Assembly: GCF_023715205.1 (NCBI RefSeq)
Contig: NZ_JAMBNR010000001.1
Location: 186,001 to 250,000, forward strand
Length of the DNA: 64,000 bases
Direction: 5' to 3'
DNA from: Mesobacillus maritimus
Lineage (GTDB): Bacteria > Bacillota > Bacilli > Bacillales > Cytobacillaceae
Part shown: one piece after another, positions 1 to 8,595 of the stretch
Position numbering within the stretch: the first letter of the stretch is position 1
Layout: each line of letters starts with the position of its first letter
The notes under the pieces: generated by a model
What the model was told of the DNA's origin: nothing
The model's input: the letters and a program-made list of their open reading frames with translations, nothing else
The model's database searches: none
Translations under genes and position numbers: made by a program

Positions 1-381
1 CATGCCAAGCACATGTAAAGCCGTTGATACTGGCGCAATTTCTGGGTTTAACTTTCGAATATTCTTTCCATTGGAAACATTATATACTGACCAATTCAAA
101 CGGCCTTCTATATAATCTCCAGTCTCAAACTTTGGATGATTGGATGCCACAATTTTTCCAACAATCCCACCAATGAATGGCTCTCCTACTTTATATGGCT
201 CAGCATAGCTCTTTGCATCTGACATTCTTCCCCTCATATAAGGGTCGACTGATAGATACATCGTCTGGATTAAAACCTCATCTTCTTTAATACTAGGAAT
301 TTTTTCTTCAACCATATTAAAATGACTTTCATCAGGCATTCCTACTGGACGATTGGCCAATAAAATTGTTTTGTTTTTCAT
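1..381 (-). CDS. NADP-dependent oxidoreductase, MDR family (3' end outside window)
   Basis: The first 127 residues of a zinc-independent medium-chain dehydrogenase/reductase of the prostaglandin reductase/CurA/YfmJ type, which reduces alkenal or enone double bonds with NADPH. The sequence shows the family N-terminus: an opening NRPVGMP stretch, then the SVDPYMRGRM motif near residue 50 and GEPFIGG near 70. The start ATG at 379-381 follows a GGGAGG ribosome site. The Rossmann domain and the C-terminus lie beyond the left edge. The gene is divergent from the riboswitch transcription unit to its right. The family call is secure; the substrate cannot be told. Confidence 0.85.
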   Translation of the reverse strand, partial: MKNKTILLANRPVGMPDESHFNMVEEKIPSIKEDEVLIQTMYLSVDPYMRGRMSDAKSYAEPYKVGEPFIGGIVGKIVASNHPKFETGDYIEGRLNWSVYNVSNGKNIRKLNPEIAPVSTALHVLGM

Positions 382-483
382 TTAATAAACCTCCCTATTC
401 ACCCTTATTAGTCTTCTCTATCTTACTTATTCAACATTAAAGCAACGTTTCCTTAAAAAATTTGAAAAAACTAATCTTTTTTA

Positions 484-512
484 TTGGAAATAGTCAAAAA
501 GAATGATAAAAT
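484..512 (+). promoter_or_regulatory. Sigma-A-type promoter of the riboswitch leader
   Basis: TTGGAA at 484-489 and TAAAAT at 507-512 are separated by 17 bases and lie about 35 bases before the aptamer. This is a plausible vegetative promoter for the c-di-GMP leader and the small gene behind it. Read by eye only. Confidence 0.55.
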
Positions 513-544
513 AGTAACAACTATATAGGTAAATTTAAAAAATT

Positions 545-628
545 GATAAAGGCAAATCCATTGAAAAGTGGAGACGCAAAGCTATAGGGGCTAAAGTATA
601 AGATACCACGCCAGCCAGCTACCGATTA
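545..628 (+). ncRNA. Cyclic di-GMP-I (GEMM) riboswitch aptamer
   Basis: The sequence carries the conserved GEMM-I signature: AAAGGCAAA at the 5' side, a short GAAA tetraloop hairpin (cca-ttGAAAag-tgg), GACGCAAAGC directly after it, then GGGGCTAA, and a 3' GCCAGCcAGCTACCG arm. These are the hallmarks of the class that senses cyclic di-GMP; some GEMM members sense cGAMP instead, and the sequence alone does not settle that. The 3' arm CCGATTA (622-628) can also pair with TAATCGG (644-650), which overlaps the terminator stem, giving a simple expression switch. The controlled gene is the 45-residue protein at 756. Confidence 0.85.
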
Positions 629-633
629 TGAGC

Positions 634-669
634 AAAAAATGACTAATCGGACCCGAATAGTCATTTTTT
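634..669 (+). terminator. Riboswitch expression-platform terminator
   Basis: AAAAAATGACTA pairs with TAGTCATTTTTT (12 bp, A/U-rich ends). The left arm overlaps the alternative pairing of 622-628 with 644-650, so terminator and antiterminator exclude each other. Confidence 0.75.
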
Positions 670-755
670 ATTAGCTCCAACGCCTAGCAAGATAATTGAA
701 TATAATTGGTACATGCGGTGAATCCTTATACTTCCCTGAAAATGAGGAGGTAGCC

Positions 756-893
756 ATGAGTAATTTAGAAATTCTAAGCCTAATTGAAAAGCTCGGCCAA
801 TTATTTACGGACTACAGAAACTGTAAAGATCCTAAAACAAAGGAAGAAATTTACCGAGATATTCAATTAATCGGCAAAGCTATTGATGTTTAA
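756..893 (+). CDS. 45-residue protein downstream of c-di-GMP riboswitch
   Basis: Unrecognised small acidic protein. An upstream in-frame start at 696 would give 65 residues, but the ATG at 756 is preferred because GAGGAGG stands six bases before it. The sequence is likely all helical, with leucine/isoleucine heptad-like spacing (LEILSLIEKLGQLF) and a charged middle (NCKDPKTKEE). There is no signal peptide or membrane segment. It is the only gene between the riboswitch and a strong terminator at 921-949, so c-di-GMP appears to control this protein alone. A role as a small adaptor or regulator in a motile/sessile or sporulation decision is inference only. Confidence 0.65.
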   Translation: MSNLEILSLIEKLGQLFTDYRNCKDPKTKEEIYRDIQLIGKAIDV

Positions 894-920
894 TTTTACT
901 AATATTTTATAAACAACTGA

Positions 921-949
921 GGAAAGGAGATTTGTCTCCTTTCCTTTTT
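921..949 (+). terminator. Intrinsic terminator
   Basis: GGAAAGGAGA pairs perfectly with TCTCCTTTCC across a TTTG loop, followed by TTTTT. It closes the riboswitch-small protein unit. Confidence 0.9.
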
Positions 950-1069
950 CATTTAATTACTTCTAATATATTAATTCGCAGGTTTTTGGCTAGGGATTAT
1001 AGAATAAATAGAATAGACATCCTCCCTAGCTCAACCGAGGAATACATATTCCCTGAAAGAAGGAATTAA

Positions 1070-1663
1070 ATGATGTTCCAGCAAACCATTGACAGGAATC
1101 CAGAGTTACTTAGCAAGATTTCATATAAGAAACCTTATGCTCCAATGTTAATCCGGAACCACTTGTTTACAATAATCCCTAAAGAAACGAAATATATTTA
1201 TGTAATGGCTATTGGCTCTAATAGTATTATCGGAGATAGCATAGGTCCCTTTGTTGGTACCCTTCTTACCGGCCAATACCCCAAACATCTGACTGTAATA
1301 GGAACATTAGCGTCTCCTCTTGATGCTACAACTCTCGAAACAAGGATTGAAGAGGTCCACTTTCCTAACAATAGCTTTGTAATAGCTGTTGATAGTGCTA
1401 TTGGTCCTCCATCTTATGTTCAATCGATTGTAATTACAAAACAGCCACTTCAACCTGGAAAAGCATTACATCATGAGCTCCCAACAGTTGGTCACTGTGG
1501 TATTTTGGCAGTAATGCTAGAGAATCAAAAAAACATTGCCTCAAAGCTGATATATTCCGACCTAAATGTAGCTTATTCGATGGCAAGAACGATTGCACTT
1601 GGTATTTCGTTGGCAGTAAGACAATTCTACCAATACCCCGCCGAACAGCCTATATTAGGTTAA
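1070..1663 (+). CDS. yyaC: YyaC family spore protein (GPR/HybD-like protease fold)
   Basis: Homologue of the sporulation protein YyaC, a cytoplasmic protein of the hydrogenase-maturation-protease/GPR-like fold made under sporulation control in Bacillus. The family core is visible: IGSNSIIGDSIGP near residue 50, which carries the acidic metal-ligand position, IGTLASPLDATTL near 80, FVIAVDSAIGP near 105, and LPTVGHCGILAVM near 140. At 197 residues it is near the family's usual length. Two adjacent ATG codons (1070, 1073) follow GAAGGA. A hairpin at 1686-1725 separates it from the convergent pepF. The biochemical activity of YyaC is not established. Confidence 0.85.
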   Translation: MMFQQTIDRNPELLSKISYKKPYAPMLIRNHLFTIIPKETKYIYVMAIGSNSIIGDSIGPFVGTLLTGQYPKHLTVIGTLASPLDATTLETRIEEVHFPNNSFVIAVDSAIGPPSYVQSIVITKQPLQPGKALHHELPTVGHCGILAVMLENQKNIASKLIYSDLNVAYSMARTIALGISLAVRQFYQYPAEQPILG

Positions 1664-1685
1664 AAGAACCAACAAAAAGCGGTTA

Positions 1686-1725
1686 AGGCGTTCAAGAACT
1701 GGTAATTCACAGTTCTTGAACGCCT
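1686..1725. terminator. Hairpin between convergent yyaC and pepF
   Basis: A perfect 16-bp stem (AGGCGTTCAAGAACTG with its complement) around an 8-base loop. There is no long U run on the + side; on the - strand a TTTTTG tract follows about ten bases later. It probably serves both converging genes. Confidence 0.6.
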
Positions 1726-1748
1726 GTTGAAAAACACTCGGACTTACA

Positions 1749-3536
1749 TTAGAGTTTTGAAAATTCTTCAATTAACTCTGTAAATTTTTTAAGAGCATTT
1801 TCAATAGGTTCAGGGGTTGTTAAATCCACTCCTGTCTTTTTTAATAATTCGAGTGGATAATCGGAACTGCCACTTTTCAAAAATTCTAGATATGCGGTAA
1901 GTGTTTTTTGATCCCCATCGAGTATTTTCGTTGCAAGGTGAATAGCAGAAGCATAGCCCGTTGCATATTTATAGACATAAAACGGACGGTAGAAATGTGG
2001 GATTCGAGACCATCCGTATTTCACTTCCTCATCAAAAACAATTTCGTCACCATTATATTCCCTAAACAGGTTTTCATAAATTTGATTAAAGACTTCTACA
2101 TTAAGCGGTTGTCCTTGTTCTGCTAATTCATGCGTCTTCAGTTCAAATTCAGCAAACATCACCTGTGTAAAAAACGTACCTTTGAATTGGTCAATCCAAT
2201 GATTAAGCAGGTGTTGACGAACCGCTTCATCTTTTTCATTTTTTAATAAATAATTGATTAGCAATACCTCGTTTACAGTTGATGCCACTTCTGCCACGAA
2301 AATACTGTAATGAGCAGTGATTTGGGGCTGGTGTTTCGAACTCAACCAACTGTGTACCCCATGTCCACATTCGTGAACGAGAGTAAAAAGACTGTCTAAG
2401 TCATCTTGATGATTTAGTAGAATATACGGATGGACCCCATAAACTCCAAGATTATAGGCACCTGAGCGCTTTCCAGGTGTTTCACGAACATCCATGTAAC
2501 GTTTATTCTTAAATGTCTTTAATATCTCAATGTATTCCGGCCCTAGGGGCGCTAGCGCTTTACACATCGTCTCGAATGCTTCCTCATATGGTATTTCTTG
2601 TTTCACTCCGCTTACTAGTGGGACGCTTAAATCGTATTGATGAAGCTCCTCTAACCCAAGCTTTTCTTTACGAATTTTTGAATAGCGGTGCATTGGTGAA
2701 ATTTTTTCTTTTGTTGTCGCAATCAGGTTTTCATAAACTTGTTTAGGAACTTTATCTCCAAACAGGCCTTTCTCTAGTGCTGATGAATATTCTCGAAGTC
2801 TTGCGGTAGTAACATTATTTTTAATCGCCGCTGAAAGCGTGGAGGCTATCGTATTCTTTAGTTGCAAATAAGGCTGATAATAAGCCTTATAGGCTTCGAG
2901 TCTCTTTTCACGGTTTTCGTCCTCAATTAATTTAGAGTACATTCCTCGTGTTAATTCTACCTTTTTTCCATCCTCATTTGTAACTTCCCCAAATTTTATA
3001 TCTGCATTATTAATCATGCCAAACGTACTACTTGGGGCAGATAGCGCTTCACCTAATTGGGACAAGACGGCCTCCTGCTCTTTCGTTAATACATGTGGTT
3101 TATAGCGGAACGCATCAAATAAATCTTCTTCAAAGTATTTTAATTTTTCTTCAGCGACTATGTATCCCTTTAATGTCTTTTCATCTAAACTTAGTAAATA
3201 GGGCATAAAAAATGAAGTAGCCGCACTTACTTGAACACTCAATTGTTTCGCACGATCTAAATATGCTTGTGAGCTTGTTTCTTTTGTATTTTCATCCACT
3301 TTCAACATTGCATATGCATACACTTTGCCGAAGACCAAAGACAATTCCTCTCTAAGTTTCAAATACTGATACAAACTCTTCCCATCAGTAATATTGCCGT
3401 CAAATTGTTTGAGTTTTTCCGCCATTTGTGCAACCTGCTGATATTCTTGCTCCCAAAAAGAAACATCCGAATAAATATCGGTTAAATTCCACTTTTCTTG
3501 TTCAGGTACTTCGTCTCTACTTTTGTAAGATAACAC
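1749..3536 (-). CDS. pepF: Oligoendopeptidase F, M3 family
   Basis: Cytoplasmic zinc metallopeptidase that cleaves short oligopeptides. The M3 active site HECGH sits at residues 388-392 inside LVHECGHGVHSWLSS, and the third ligand region EVASTVNEVLL follows about 26 residues later, as the family requires. The length of 595 residues matches PepF/YjbG. The start codon is GTG at 3534-3536, preceded by AAAGGAG. The gene stands alone between yyaC and a MITE-like repeat. Nothing suggests truncation. Confidence 0.93.
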   Translation of the reverse strand: MLSYKSRDEVPEQEKWNLTDIYSDVSFWEQEYQQVAQMAEKLKQFDGNITDGKSLYQYLKLREELSLVFGKVYAYAMLKVDENTKETSSQAYLDRAKQLSVQVSAATSFFMPYLLSLDEKTLKGYIVAEEKLKYFEEDLFDAFRYKPHVLTKEQEAVLSQLGEALSAPSSTFGMINNADIKFGEVTNEDGKKVELTRGMYSKLIEDENREKRLEAYKAYYQPYLQLKNTIASTLSAAIKNNVTTARLREYSSALEKGLFGDKVPKQVYENLIATTKEKISPMHRYSKIRKEKLGLEELHQYDLSVPLVSGVKQEIPYEEAFETMCKALAPLGPEYIEILKTFKNKRYMDVRETPGKRSGAYNLGVYGVHPYILLNHQDDLDSLFTLVHECGHGVHSWLSSKHQPQITAHYSIFVAEVASTVNEVLLINYLLKNEKDEAVRQHLLNHWIDQFKGTFFTQVMFAEFELKTHELAEQGQPLNVEVFNQIYENLFREYNGDEIVFDEEVKYGWSRIPHFYRPFYVYKYATGYASAIHLATKILDGDQKTLTAYLEFLKSGSSDYPLELLKKTGVDLTTPEPIENALKKFTELIEEFSKL

Positions 3537-3635
3537 GCAACCACTCCTTTAGTTATACTATTCTAGAGTATATTCTAATGAACTTATGCTAAAACCTTCA
3601 AATAATTAGAATAAATGGGTAGAATGTTTTTGATA

Positions 3636-3776
3636 GGCTCTTTTCTTAAACTTTGCTGCTATTAAACAATAAACACAACTGAATGAAATAGCTGCATTCA
3701 AGAGAAGTGAGCTACTAACATATTATTACGTTAAAATCTGCATTTGGATTTAACTACAATCTTAACGAAAACAGCT
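3636..3776 (-). repeat. MITE-like repeat, copy A
   Basis: Begins with GGCTCTTTTCTTAAA and ends, read on the other strand, with a diverged GCTGTTTTCGTTAAGATTG. Its right part aligns with the copies at 17661 and 46794 (reverse strand TAGTTAAATC ... GATTTTAACG). It lies between pepF and the hypothetical gene at 3797 and carries no gene of its own. Confidence 0.65.
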
Positions 3777-3796
3777 TCTTGAAAGGACGTTGAACT

Positions 3797-4573
3797 ATGG
3801 CAACAATACCGCATATTGAAGATTCTACTCTTACTACTTACATATCACCACAAGGTGAATTTGAAACTTTTACAGATGATAATCATTTTTTCGAGAAATT
3901 AAAAGAATGGGGACTATCTACTGCCAAAAAAAAATTCTGGTATAAAGAAAAAGAACATCAACGTTTAGTTTCCATCAAAGGTTTTCAAGTATACGGGGAA
4001 ACAGATGATTACAATACAATCATTATTGAATTTGAGGACGGTAATTTAAGTTGTATCCATCCTGCTTTTTTAAAAGAAATGCAAGCGGCTAGTTTTGGTA
4101 AAAACCTACTTACTAACCATACGTCTCCCGCTACACAAGTAAAACAACCCACAGATCAAGCGAAAGCGGAAAATGAAAAGAAATCAACAGTTTCTACAAG
4201 TAAAACAGAGAAAAAAACGACCAAGGAAAAAGCGAGTAAACTTGAGTTGCCGACCGAAAAAGTTCATTTTACCGCCAAAGTTAAGCAATTTGGTTTAACG
4301 TGGAATCATTTTAATGAGGATAATGATGAGGTCGTTGTTTTTGAAGAAGTAGTGATTCAACAAGAACAACCACTCGAAATCGGCTTTGCTTGGTGCGCTC
4401 ATTCAAAAACATTAAAGAAACAAGAACTTCTACCTGGCGAAACACTGGAGTTTGATGGAAAAATCGTAAAAAAGAAATTGCCAAAAGGAAAAGATATCGA
4501 AGACGAAGAAATGATTGTACAAGAGCCGGTCCAATATAAACTGAATAACCCATCAAAAATAAAGAAAGTTTAA
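3797..4573 (+). CDS. Hypothetical protein, two domains with charged linker
   Basis: Not recognised. The 258 residues fall into an N-terminal alpha/beta domain (1-100, FEDGNLSCIHPAFLKEM), a Lys/Glu/Thr-rich low-complexity linker (about 108-155) and a beta-rich C-terminal domain (155-258) with FTAKVKQFGLTWNHF and an LLPGETLEFDGKIVKKKLP stretch. No signal peptide or membrane segment. The start ATG follows GAAAGGA. It is a single-gene unit closed by the terminator at 4582-4613. The linker suggests two separately folding parts, possibly binding nucleic acid or protein; that is inference. Confidence 0.7.
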   Translation: MATIPHIEDSTLTTYISPQGEFETFTDDNHFFEKLKEWGLSTAKKKFWYKEKEHQRLVSIKGFQVYGETDDYNTIIIEFEDGNLSCIHPAFLKEMQAASFGKNLLTNHTSPATQVKQPTDQAKAENEKKSTVSTSKTEKKTTKEKASKLELPTEKVHFTAKVKQFGLTWNHFNEDNDEVVVFEEVVIQQEQPLEIGFAWCAHSKTLKKQELLPGETLEFDGKIVKKKLPKGKDIEDEEMIVQEPVQYKLNNPSKIKKV

Positions 4574-4581
4574 TTCAAATA

Positions 4582-4613
4582 AAAATGTGAGATCCCCGAT
4601 CTCGCATTTTTTA
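4582..4613 (+). terminator. Intrinsic terminator
   Basis: AAAATGTGAGA pairs with TCTCGCATTTT (one G-U) around a 7-base loop, followed by a T-rich tract. Confidence 0.85.
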
Positions 4614-4691
4614 TTTCCTACAACTCCCTGCTTACGTATAAGAATAAGATTTTGTCCCACTTTACACAATAAGCGCAAAGGAGGTAAAGAC

Positions 4692-5153
4692 ATGAAGCAC
4701 TTTACAGCAATGGCAATTAAATTCGGAGCCAGCCTTTTAGTCTTATATGTCATTCTCGGCTTTGCTAATGGTATGTCCTTTTCGAATGTCTTCTTTACCA
4801 CGCTTATTCTTAGTGTGGTTTCCTATTTATTAGGAGATCTGCTGATATTACCTAAAACAACCAATGCAACAGCTTCCCTTGCTGACTTTGGTTTGTCATT
4901 CGCGCTCATTTGGCTTATAACATCCAATATGACAACAGCAAGTACTTTTTGGCTCTCGTTTATTGCAGCGATTGGAATTACCGTATTTGAATATTTCTTC
5001 CATCAATACCTACAATATGATGGAATTGGGAGAACAAAGGTAGCAACAACTTCTGTCAGATCAACCAGATTACAATATCAAACTGAAGCGGCAGAAGAAT
5101 TTGCACCTGTTAAACCAGATGTACGATCTGATGAGGATTTGGATAATAAATAA
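4692..5153 (+). CDS. DUF2512 (YndM-like) membrane protein
   Basis: A 153-residue integral membrane protein of the Bacillus DUF2512/YndM group. It opens with MKHFTAMAIKF, as the family does, and has four hydrophobic segments (about 8-28, 31-52, 60-80, 84-105), followed by a polar, acidic cytoplasmic-looking tail. A longer reading from 4587 overlaps the preceding terminator; AAAGGAGG just before 4692 fixes the start there. Family function is unknown. Monocistronic, ending at a bidirectional terminator shared with trpB. Confidence 0.8.
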   Translation: MKHFTAMAIKFGASLLVLYVILGFANGMSFSNVFFTTLILSVVSYLLGDLLILPKTTNATASLADFGLSFALIWLITSNMTTASTFWLSFIAAIGITVFEYFFHQYLQYDGIGRTKVATTSVRSTRLQYQTEAAEEFAPVKPDVRSDEDLDNK

Positions 5154-5190
5154 CGAAAAAAGGCAGCTATTTAGGCTGCCTTTTTCGTTA
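5151..5190. terminator. Bidirectional terminator, DUF2512 gene / trpB
   Basis: TAACGAAAAAAGGCAGC pairs with GCTGCCTTTTTCGTTA, giving T-rich ends on both strands. The stop codons of both convergent genes fall in its arms. Confidence 0.9.
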
Positions 5191-6363
5191 TTTATTGTTT
5201 AACATCTTAAATACTTGCTCAACATCTTTGTCACCACGGCCAGACACATTTACAATCAAAATGTCCTCTGGGGTTAATTCTTTAGCCAATTTAACTGCAT
5301 AGGCCACTGCATGAGAGCTTTCAAGGGCTGGGATAATCCCTTCAGTTTTGGACAATAGCTGGAAAGCTGTTAATGCTTCTTGTGCACTTGCAGTAACATA
5401 TTCTGCTCTACCACTCACTTTTAAATGACTATGTTCTGGACCTACACCCGGATAATCCAAACCAGCTGCGATGGAATAGGTTGGTTTTGGTTCACCTTGT
5501 TCATCAATTAATGTCAGGCATTTAAAACCGTGAATCACTGCAGGGATACCTTCTGACATTGTCGCCGCTTCAGACGGTTCAACTCCGATTAGACGAACAT
5601 TAGGTTCGTCAATATAATGTGCAAAGGCTCCTATTGCATTACTACCTCCACCAGTGCAAGCTAAAACAGCAGTTGGTAGCTTCCCTTCTTTTGCTAAAAT
5701 CTGCCGCTTTGATTCCTCACTAATCACAGCTTGGAAATGCTTTACCATTGTAGGGTATGGATGAGGCCCTACCGCTGAACCTAACAAATAGAATGTATTT
5801 TCATAGTTCTCAATTAGATCTGCTAAGGCAGCATCAACTGCATCCTTAAGACGACCTTGACCTGCTTCAACTGCAACGACTTTAGCACCGAGCAATTCCA
5901 TCCTAAATACATTCAGCGCTTGTCGCTCAGTATCAAGTTTTCCCATATAAACTATGCATTCCATTCCGAACATAGCACAAACAGTTGCCGTCGCTACTCC
6001 ATGTTGCCCTGCACCAGTTTCAGCAATGATACGCTTTGCTCCCATTCTCTTTGCAAGAAGGATTTGCCCTAATACATTATTAATTTTATGAGAACCTGTA
6101 TGGTTTAAATCTTCTCGTTTTAAATAGATTTTGGCTCCACCAAGGGTAGTTGTTAAATTTCCCGCAAATGTTAGTGGGTTTTCGCGACCGACATATTCGC
6201 GTAAATAAAACTTAAACTCTTCCTGAAAATCAGGATCATCCTTATATTTTAAAAAGCTTTCTTCAAGGATATTCATCACTTGTTGGAGGTTCTCGGGAAC
6301 AAAGCTTCCCCCAAATTCTCCATAAAAACCTTTTGTGTCTGTCCCTATACTCGTCATACTCAT
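5188..6363 (-). CDS. trpB: Orphan tryptophan synthase beta chain (TrpB)
   Basis: PLP enzyme joining indole and serine to make tryptophan. Visible are [16 protein letters not shown] with the PLP lysine at K93, ETGAGQHG (115-122) with the catalytic Glu, the phosphate-binding GGGSNAIG (238-245) and SGRGDKD near the C-terminus. At 391 residues it has normal TrpB1 length. After [13 protein letters not shown] it lacks the longer GxGxxTxxHAAT insertion of operon-type Bacillus TrpB. No trpA or other trp gene is near. It may use free indole or act as an indole-salvage enzyme; a related serine/threonine-deaminating PLP enzyme is the alternative. Preceded by GAGGGAG. Confidence 0.9.
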   Translation of the reverse strand: MSMTSIGTDTKGFYGEFGGSFVPENLQQVMNILEESFLKYKDDPDFQEEFKFYLREYVGRENPLTFAGNLTTTLGGAKIYLKREDLNHTGSHKINNVLGQILLAKRMGAKRIIAETGAGQHGVATATVCAMFGMECIVYMGKLDTERQALNVFRMELLGAKVVAVEAGQGRLKDAVDAALADLIENYENTFYLLGSAVGPHPYPTMVKHFQAVISEESKRQILAKEGKLPTAVLACTGGGSNAIGAFAHYIDEPNVRLIGVEPSEAATMSEGIPAVIHGFKCLTLIDEQGEPKPTYSIAAGLDYPGVGPEHSHLKVSGRAEYVTASAQEALTAFQLLSKTEGIIPALESSHAVAYAVKLAKELTPEDILIVNVSGRGDKDVEQVFKMLNNK

Positions 6364-6646
6364 CTCGACTCCCTCTCAACTAATCTAATTCATGAACAAT
6401 TATACTATAAAAATAGTAAATATTCACTTATTTTTAAGTTATTCCGTTAATAAGCAATTGCTAGTAAAGGAAAGTTAAACGGGTAACGATGATAAAAATA
6501 TAAAAGTCTTTATCAATCGAGTAGCCATTCATAGGGTCATAAATTTTAACTCTATTTTTTATAGAAAAATAGTGACAACCAATCAAATTGCTATTGTCAT
6601 GTTAGGTCAGCTTAAGCTATAAATTACTACTAAAAGAGTGTACTTC
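6364..6646. other. Intergenic region, no gene found
   Basis: About 280 AT-rich bases between trpB and the terminator of the next gene. It probably holds the trpB promoter (a TATAAT-like box lies near 6400 on the - strand). No attenuator, T-box or TRAP-type GAG/TAG repeat was recognised, so trpB control is unexplained. Confidence 0.4.
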
Positions 6647-6678
6647 AAAAAGACAGATCCAAATTGTATCTGCCTTTT
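6647..6678 (-). terminator. Probable terminator of the first MBL gene
   Basis: AGACAGAT pairs with ATCTGCCT (one mismatch) and the - strand continues into TTTTT. Confidence 0.65.
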
Positions 6679-6690
6679 CGTTTTCGTTTA

Positions 6691-7536
6691 TTAATTTAAA
6701 AATTTCCCGTAGTCAGGTACGGCAATCTGATCAAACTCATTTGCGAGTTTCTGTAAACTACTTGCCAATGTTTCACCTGTCATTGGAAACCCATGTCCTG
6801 TTACAGCAACCAACGGATTAAGTTCTGCTAACTTTTGCACCGAAGCTTTTGCAGCTTTCCAATCAGGTGTTAAATATCGTGGAGGTCCGCTAATTTCTTG
6901 CTCCTGTGTGATGACTTTATAAAGATACTCTTGTTTTACTGTAACAAATGCATCCCCCACGATTAAGCATTTGTCGGCTTCTCTAAAAAATGACACATGC
7001 CCTTCACTGTGACCAGGAGTGTGAATCCAGCGAAATCCTTCCATATAAGGTACAGTACCATCAGAAGGTAGTGCTTCCACTCGATCCCCTAGTTGTACTG
7101 GTTCATTTGGAAACATTGGTGACATTTTTGCAATCATTCCACCTTCAACTGTTGAATCAGGGGTAGGATAACTTTTTTGGCCAGTTAAATATGGCAGCTC
7201 TAACTGATGTGCATAAACAGGAATATTCCAGTACTTGATTAATTCTACTATTGCCCCTACATGATCAAAATGTCCATGTGTTAGTAGAATTGCTTTTGGT
7301 TTCGCATCTTTACCAAAACGTTCCTCGGTTACAGCAATAATTTCATCGGCTGATTCTGGCATACCAGCATCTACTAGAACAAACTCTCCACTTTCAGGAT
7401 TTCCGACGAGACAAATGTTAACAATTTGAATGGTATGTGAATAAATATCAGGTAAGACCTCAATCCCCATTCCGCTACTAATGGACGTAGCTGGAATGTA
7501 TTTATAGTCGCTGCCATAAGAAAGGTTCTTTTCCAT
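6691..7536 (-). CDS. MBL-fold metallohydrolase
   Basis: A 281-residue metallo-beta-lactamase-fold hydrolase with the full dinuclear zinc site: HGHFDHVG near residue 86, TPGHSEGH near 173, VGDAF near 193 and VTGHG near 245. It is soluble with no signal peptide. Such proteins act on thioesters, lactones, glyoxalase-type or nucleic-acid substrates; the sequence does not tell which. The ATG at 7536 follows AGAGGGGG. The next gene downstream on the same strand is trpB, but a terminator and about 300 bases separate them, so no operon is implied. The second MBL gene upstream is a different subfamily. Confidence 0.85.
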   Translation of the reverse strand: MEKNLSYGSDYKYIPATSISSGMGIEVLPDIYSHTIQIVNICLVGNPESGEFVLVDAGMPESADEIIAVTEERFGKDAKPKAILLTHGHFDHVGAIVELIKYWNIPVYAHQLELPYLTGQKSYPTPDSTVEGGMIAKMSPMFPNEPVQLGDRVEALPSDGTVPYMEGFRWIHTPGHSEGHVSFFREADKCLIVGDAFVTVKQEYLYKVITQEQEISGPPRYLTPDWKAAKASVQKLAELNPLVAVTGHGFPMTGETLASSLQKLANEFDQIAVPDYGKFLN

Positions 7537-7601
7537 GAAATTACCCCCTCTTTTTAATGTGTGAACCTACAATAGTTTTTGCCAGAAAAAATCAAATATA
7601 C

Positions 7602-7648
7602 AAAATAAGAGAAGCAATCGCCTTTAAGACGATTGCTTCTCTTATTTT
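7602..7648 (-). terminator. Intrinsic terminator of the second MBL gene
   Basis: A perfect 19-bp inverted repeat (AAAATAAGAGAAGCAATCG with its complement) around a short loop. It overlaps the stop codon at 7642. On the - strand the 3' arm ends in CTTATTTTG. Confidence 0.85.
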
Positions 7649-8535
7649 GCATTTGTATAAACCCTGCTGAGTTCTGGTACAGTTAAACCAAGACGATGTA
7701 AATGCTTGCGGATCCCGGTACGTTCCCATGTTTTTAGTATTCCATTATCCAAAGTCCTTTTTGGATAAAAAATCCCAATACTTGTAAGTTCTTCGAAAGA
7801 TAAGCCTTGCGCAACATATCTTTCAATTTTTTCATCACGTTGGTTAATGATCGCAAGATAGGTTTCCATTGCGACTGCAAATTCCTCTTTTGTAAATACA
7901 CCTTTTTGGTGCCCTGTAATATAAGTATTTGCATCAAGTTCTAAAAGACGTTTCCCAGAACGAATAAAATCATCAATATCGCCATCTGTCCCGTTGTACC
8001 ATGGACCGAATGACGTCATATCGTAATCGCCGGCAAATACGACCCCTAAATCAGGAAAATACGGACATGATAATCCACTTGTATGCCCTGGGCTATGCAG
8101 AAACTGGACTTTAATCCCACTAAAATTATATTCTTTTTCATACTCATACGTACCTGTTAGTTGTCCTAAGCTTTTCACCCATCTTGAAGGAAGATTCTGC
8201 TTCCATGTTTCTACTCCTTTAGGACCCCATTCTTGGTACACACCGTTTGCTCTGGCGATTCCTTCGATTGATTGCGCAGTTTCGTATTCAATCGGATTAA
8301 TTAACTTCTCTGCATTTGGAAATAAGTAATTATGAGATGTATGATCTGGATGATAATGGGTATTCATAATCAACTGAATTCCATTTTCTTTTTCAATTTG
8401 CAATAAGCTCTTAGGGTCAGCTCCAGAGTCAATCAGTACCTTATCAGCACAATCTAGATACAAACTTCTAGAATAAGGTACTTTACTACTTTTATTTGGG
8501 CCCTCAATAAGCATAATTGGTCCTATGCGTTCCAT
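7642..8535 (-). CDS. MBL-fold metallohydrolase, possibly FadR-controlled
   Basis: A 297-residue metallo-beta-lactamase-fold enzyme with NTHYHPDHTSHN near residue 55, HSPGHTSG near 150, AGDYDMT near 170 and ITGHQKG near 210. The ATG at 8535 is chosen because GAGGTG lies six bases upstream; an upstream GTG is part of that ribosome site. The promoter region holds an 18-base palindrome one base off the Bacillus FadR operator consensus, overlapping the start-point side of the -10 box, plus a second palindrome at -35. This suggests induction by long-chain acyl-CoA and a role in fatty acid or thioester metabolism, which is inference from the sites. The substrate is unknown. Confidence 0.82.
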   Translation of the reverse strand: MERIGPIMLIEGPNKSSKVPYSRSLYLDCADKVLIDSGADPKSLLQIEKENGIQLIMNTHYHPDHTSHNYLFPNAEKLINPIEYETAQSIEGIARANGVYQEWGPKGVETWKQNLPSRWVKSLGQLTGTYEYEKEYNFSGIKVQFLHSPGHTSGLSCPYFPDLGVVFAGDYDMTSFGPWYNGTDGDIDDFIRSGKRLLELDANTYITGHQKGVFTKEEFAVAMETYLAIINQRDEKIERYVAQGLSFEELTSIGIFYPKRTLDNGILKTWERTGIRKHLHRLGLTVPELSRVYTNAK

Positions 8536-8577
8536 TTTAGTCACCTCAAAACATTGGAAATTCTATCAATTTAATAT

Positions 8578-8595
8578 TGAGTGAATATTCATTCA
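8578..8595. promoter_or_regulatory. FadR-like operator
   Basis: TGAGTGAATATTCATTCA is a near-perfect palindrome differing at one position from the Bacillus FadR (YsiA) site TGAATGAATATTCATTCA. It sits just downstream of the -10 box (8595-8600, - strand) of the MBL gene at 7642, an ideal place for repression. Confidence 0.65.

Noticed and set aside
6364-6646. Tryptophan attenuator or T-box ahead of trpB
   Set aside because: No T-box core, no GAG/TAG triplet array and no leader peptide with Trp codons was found.
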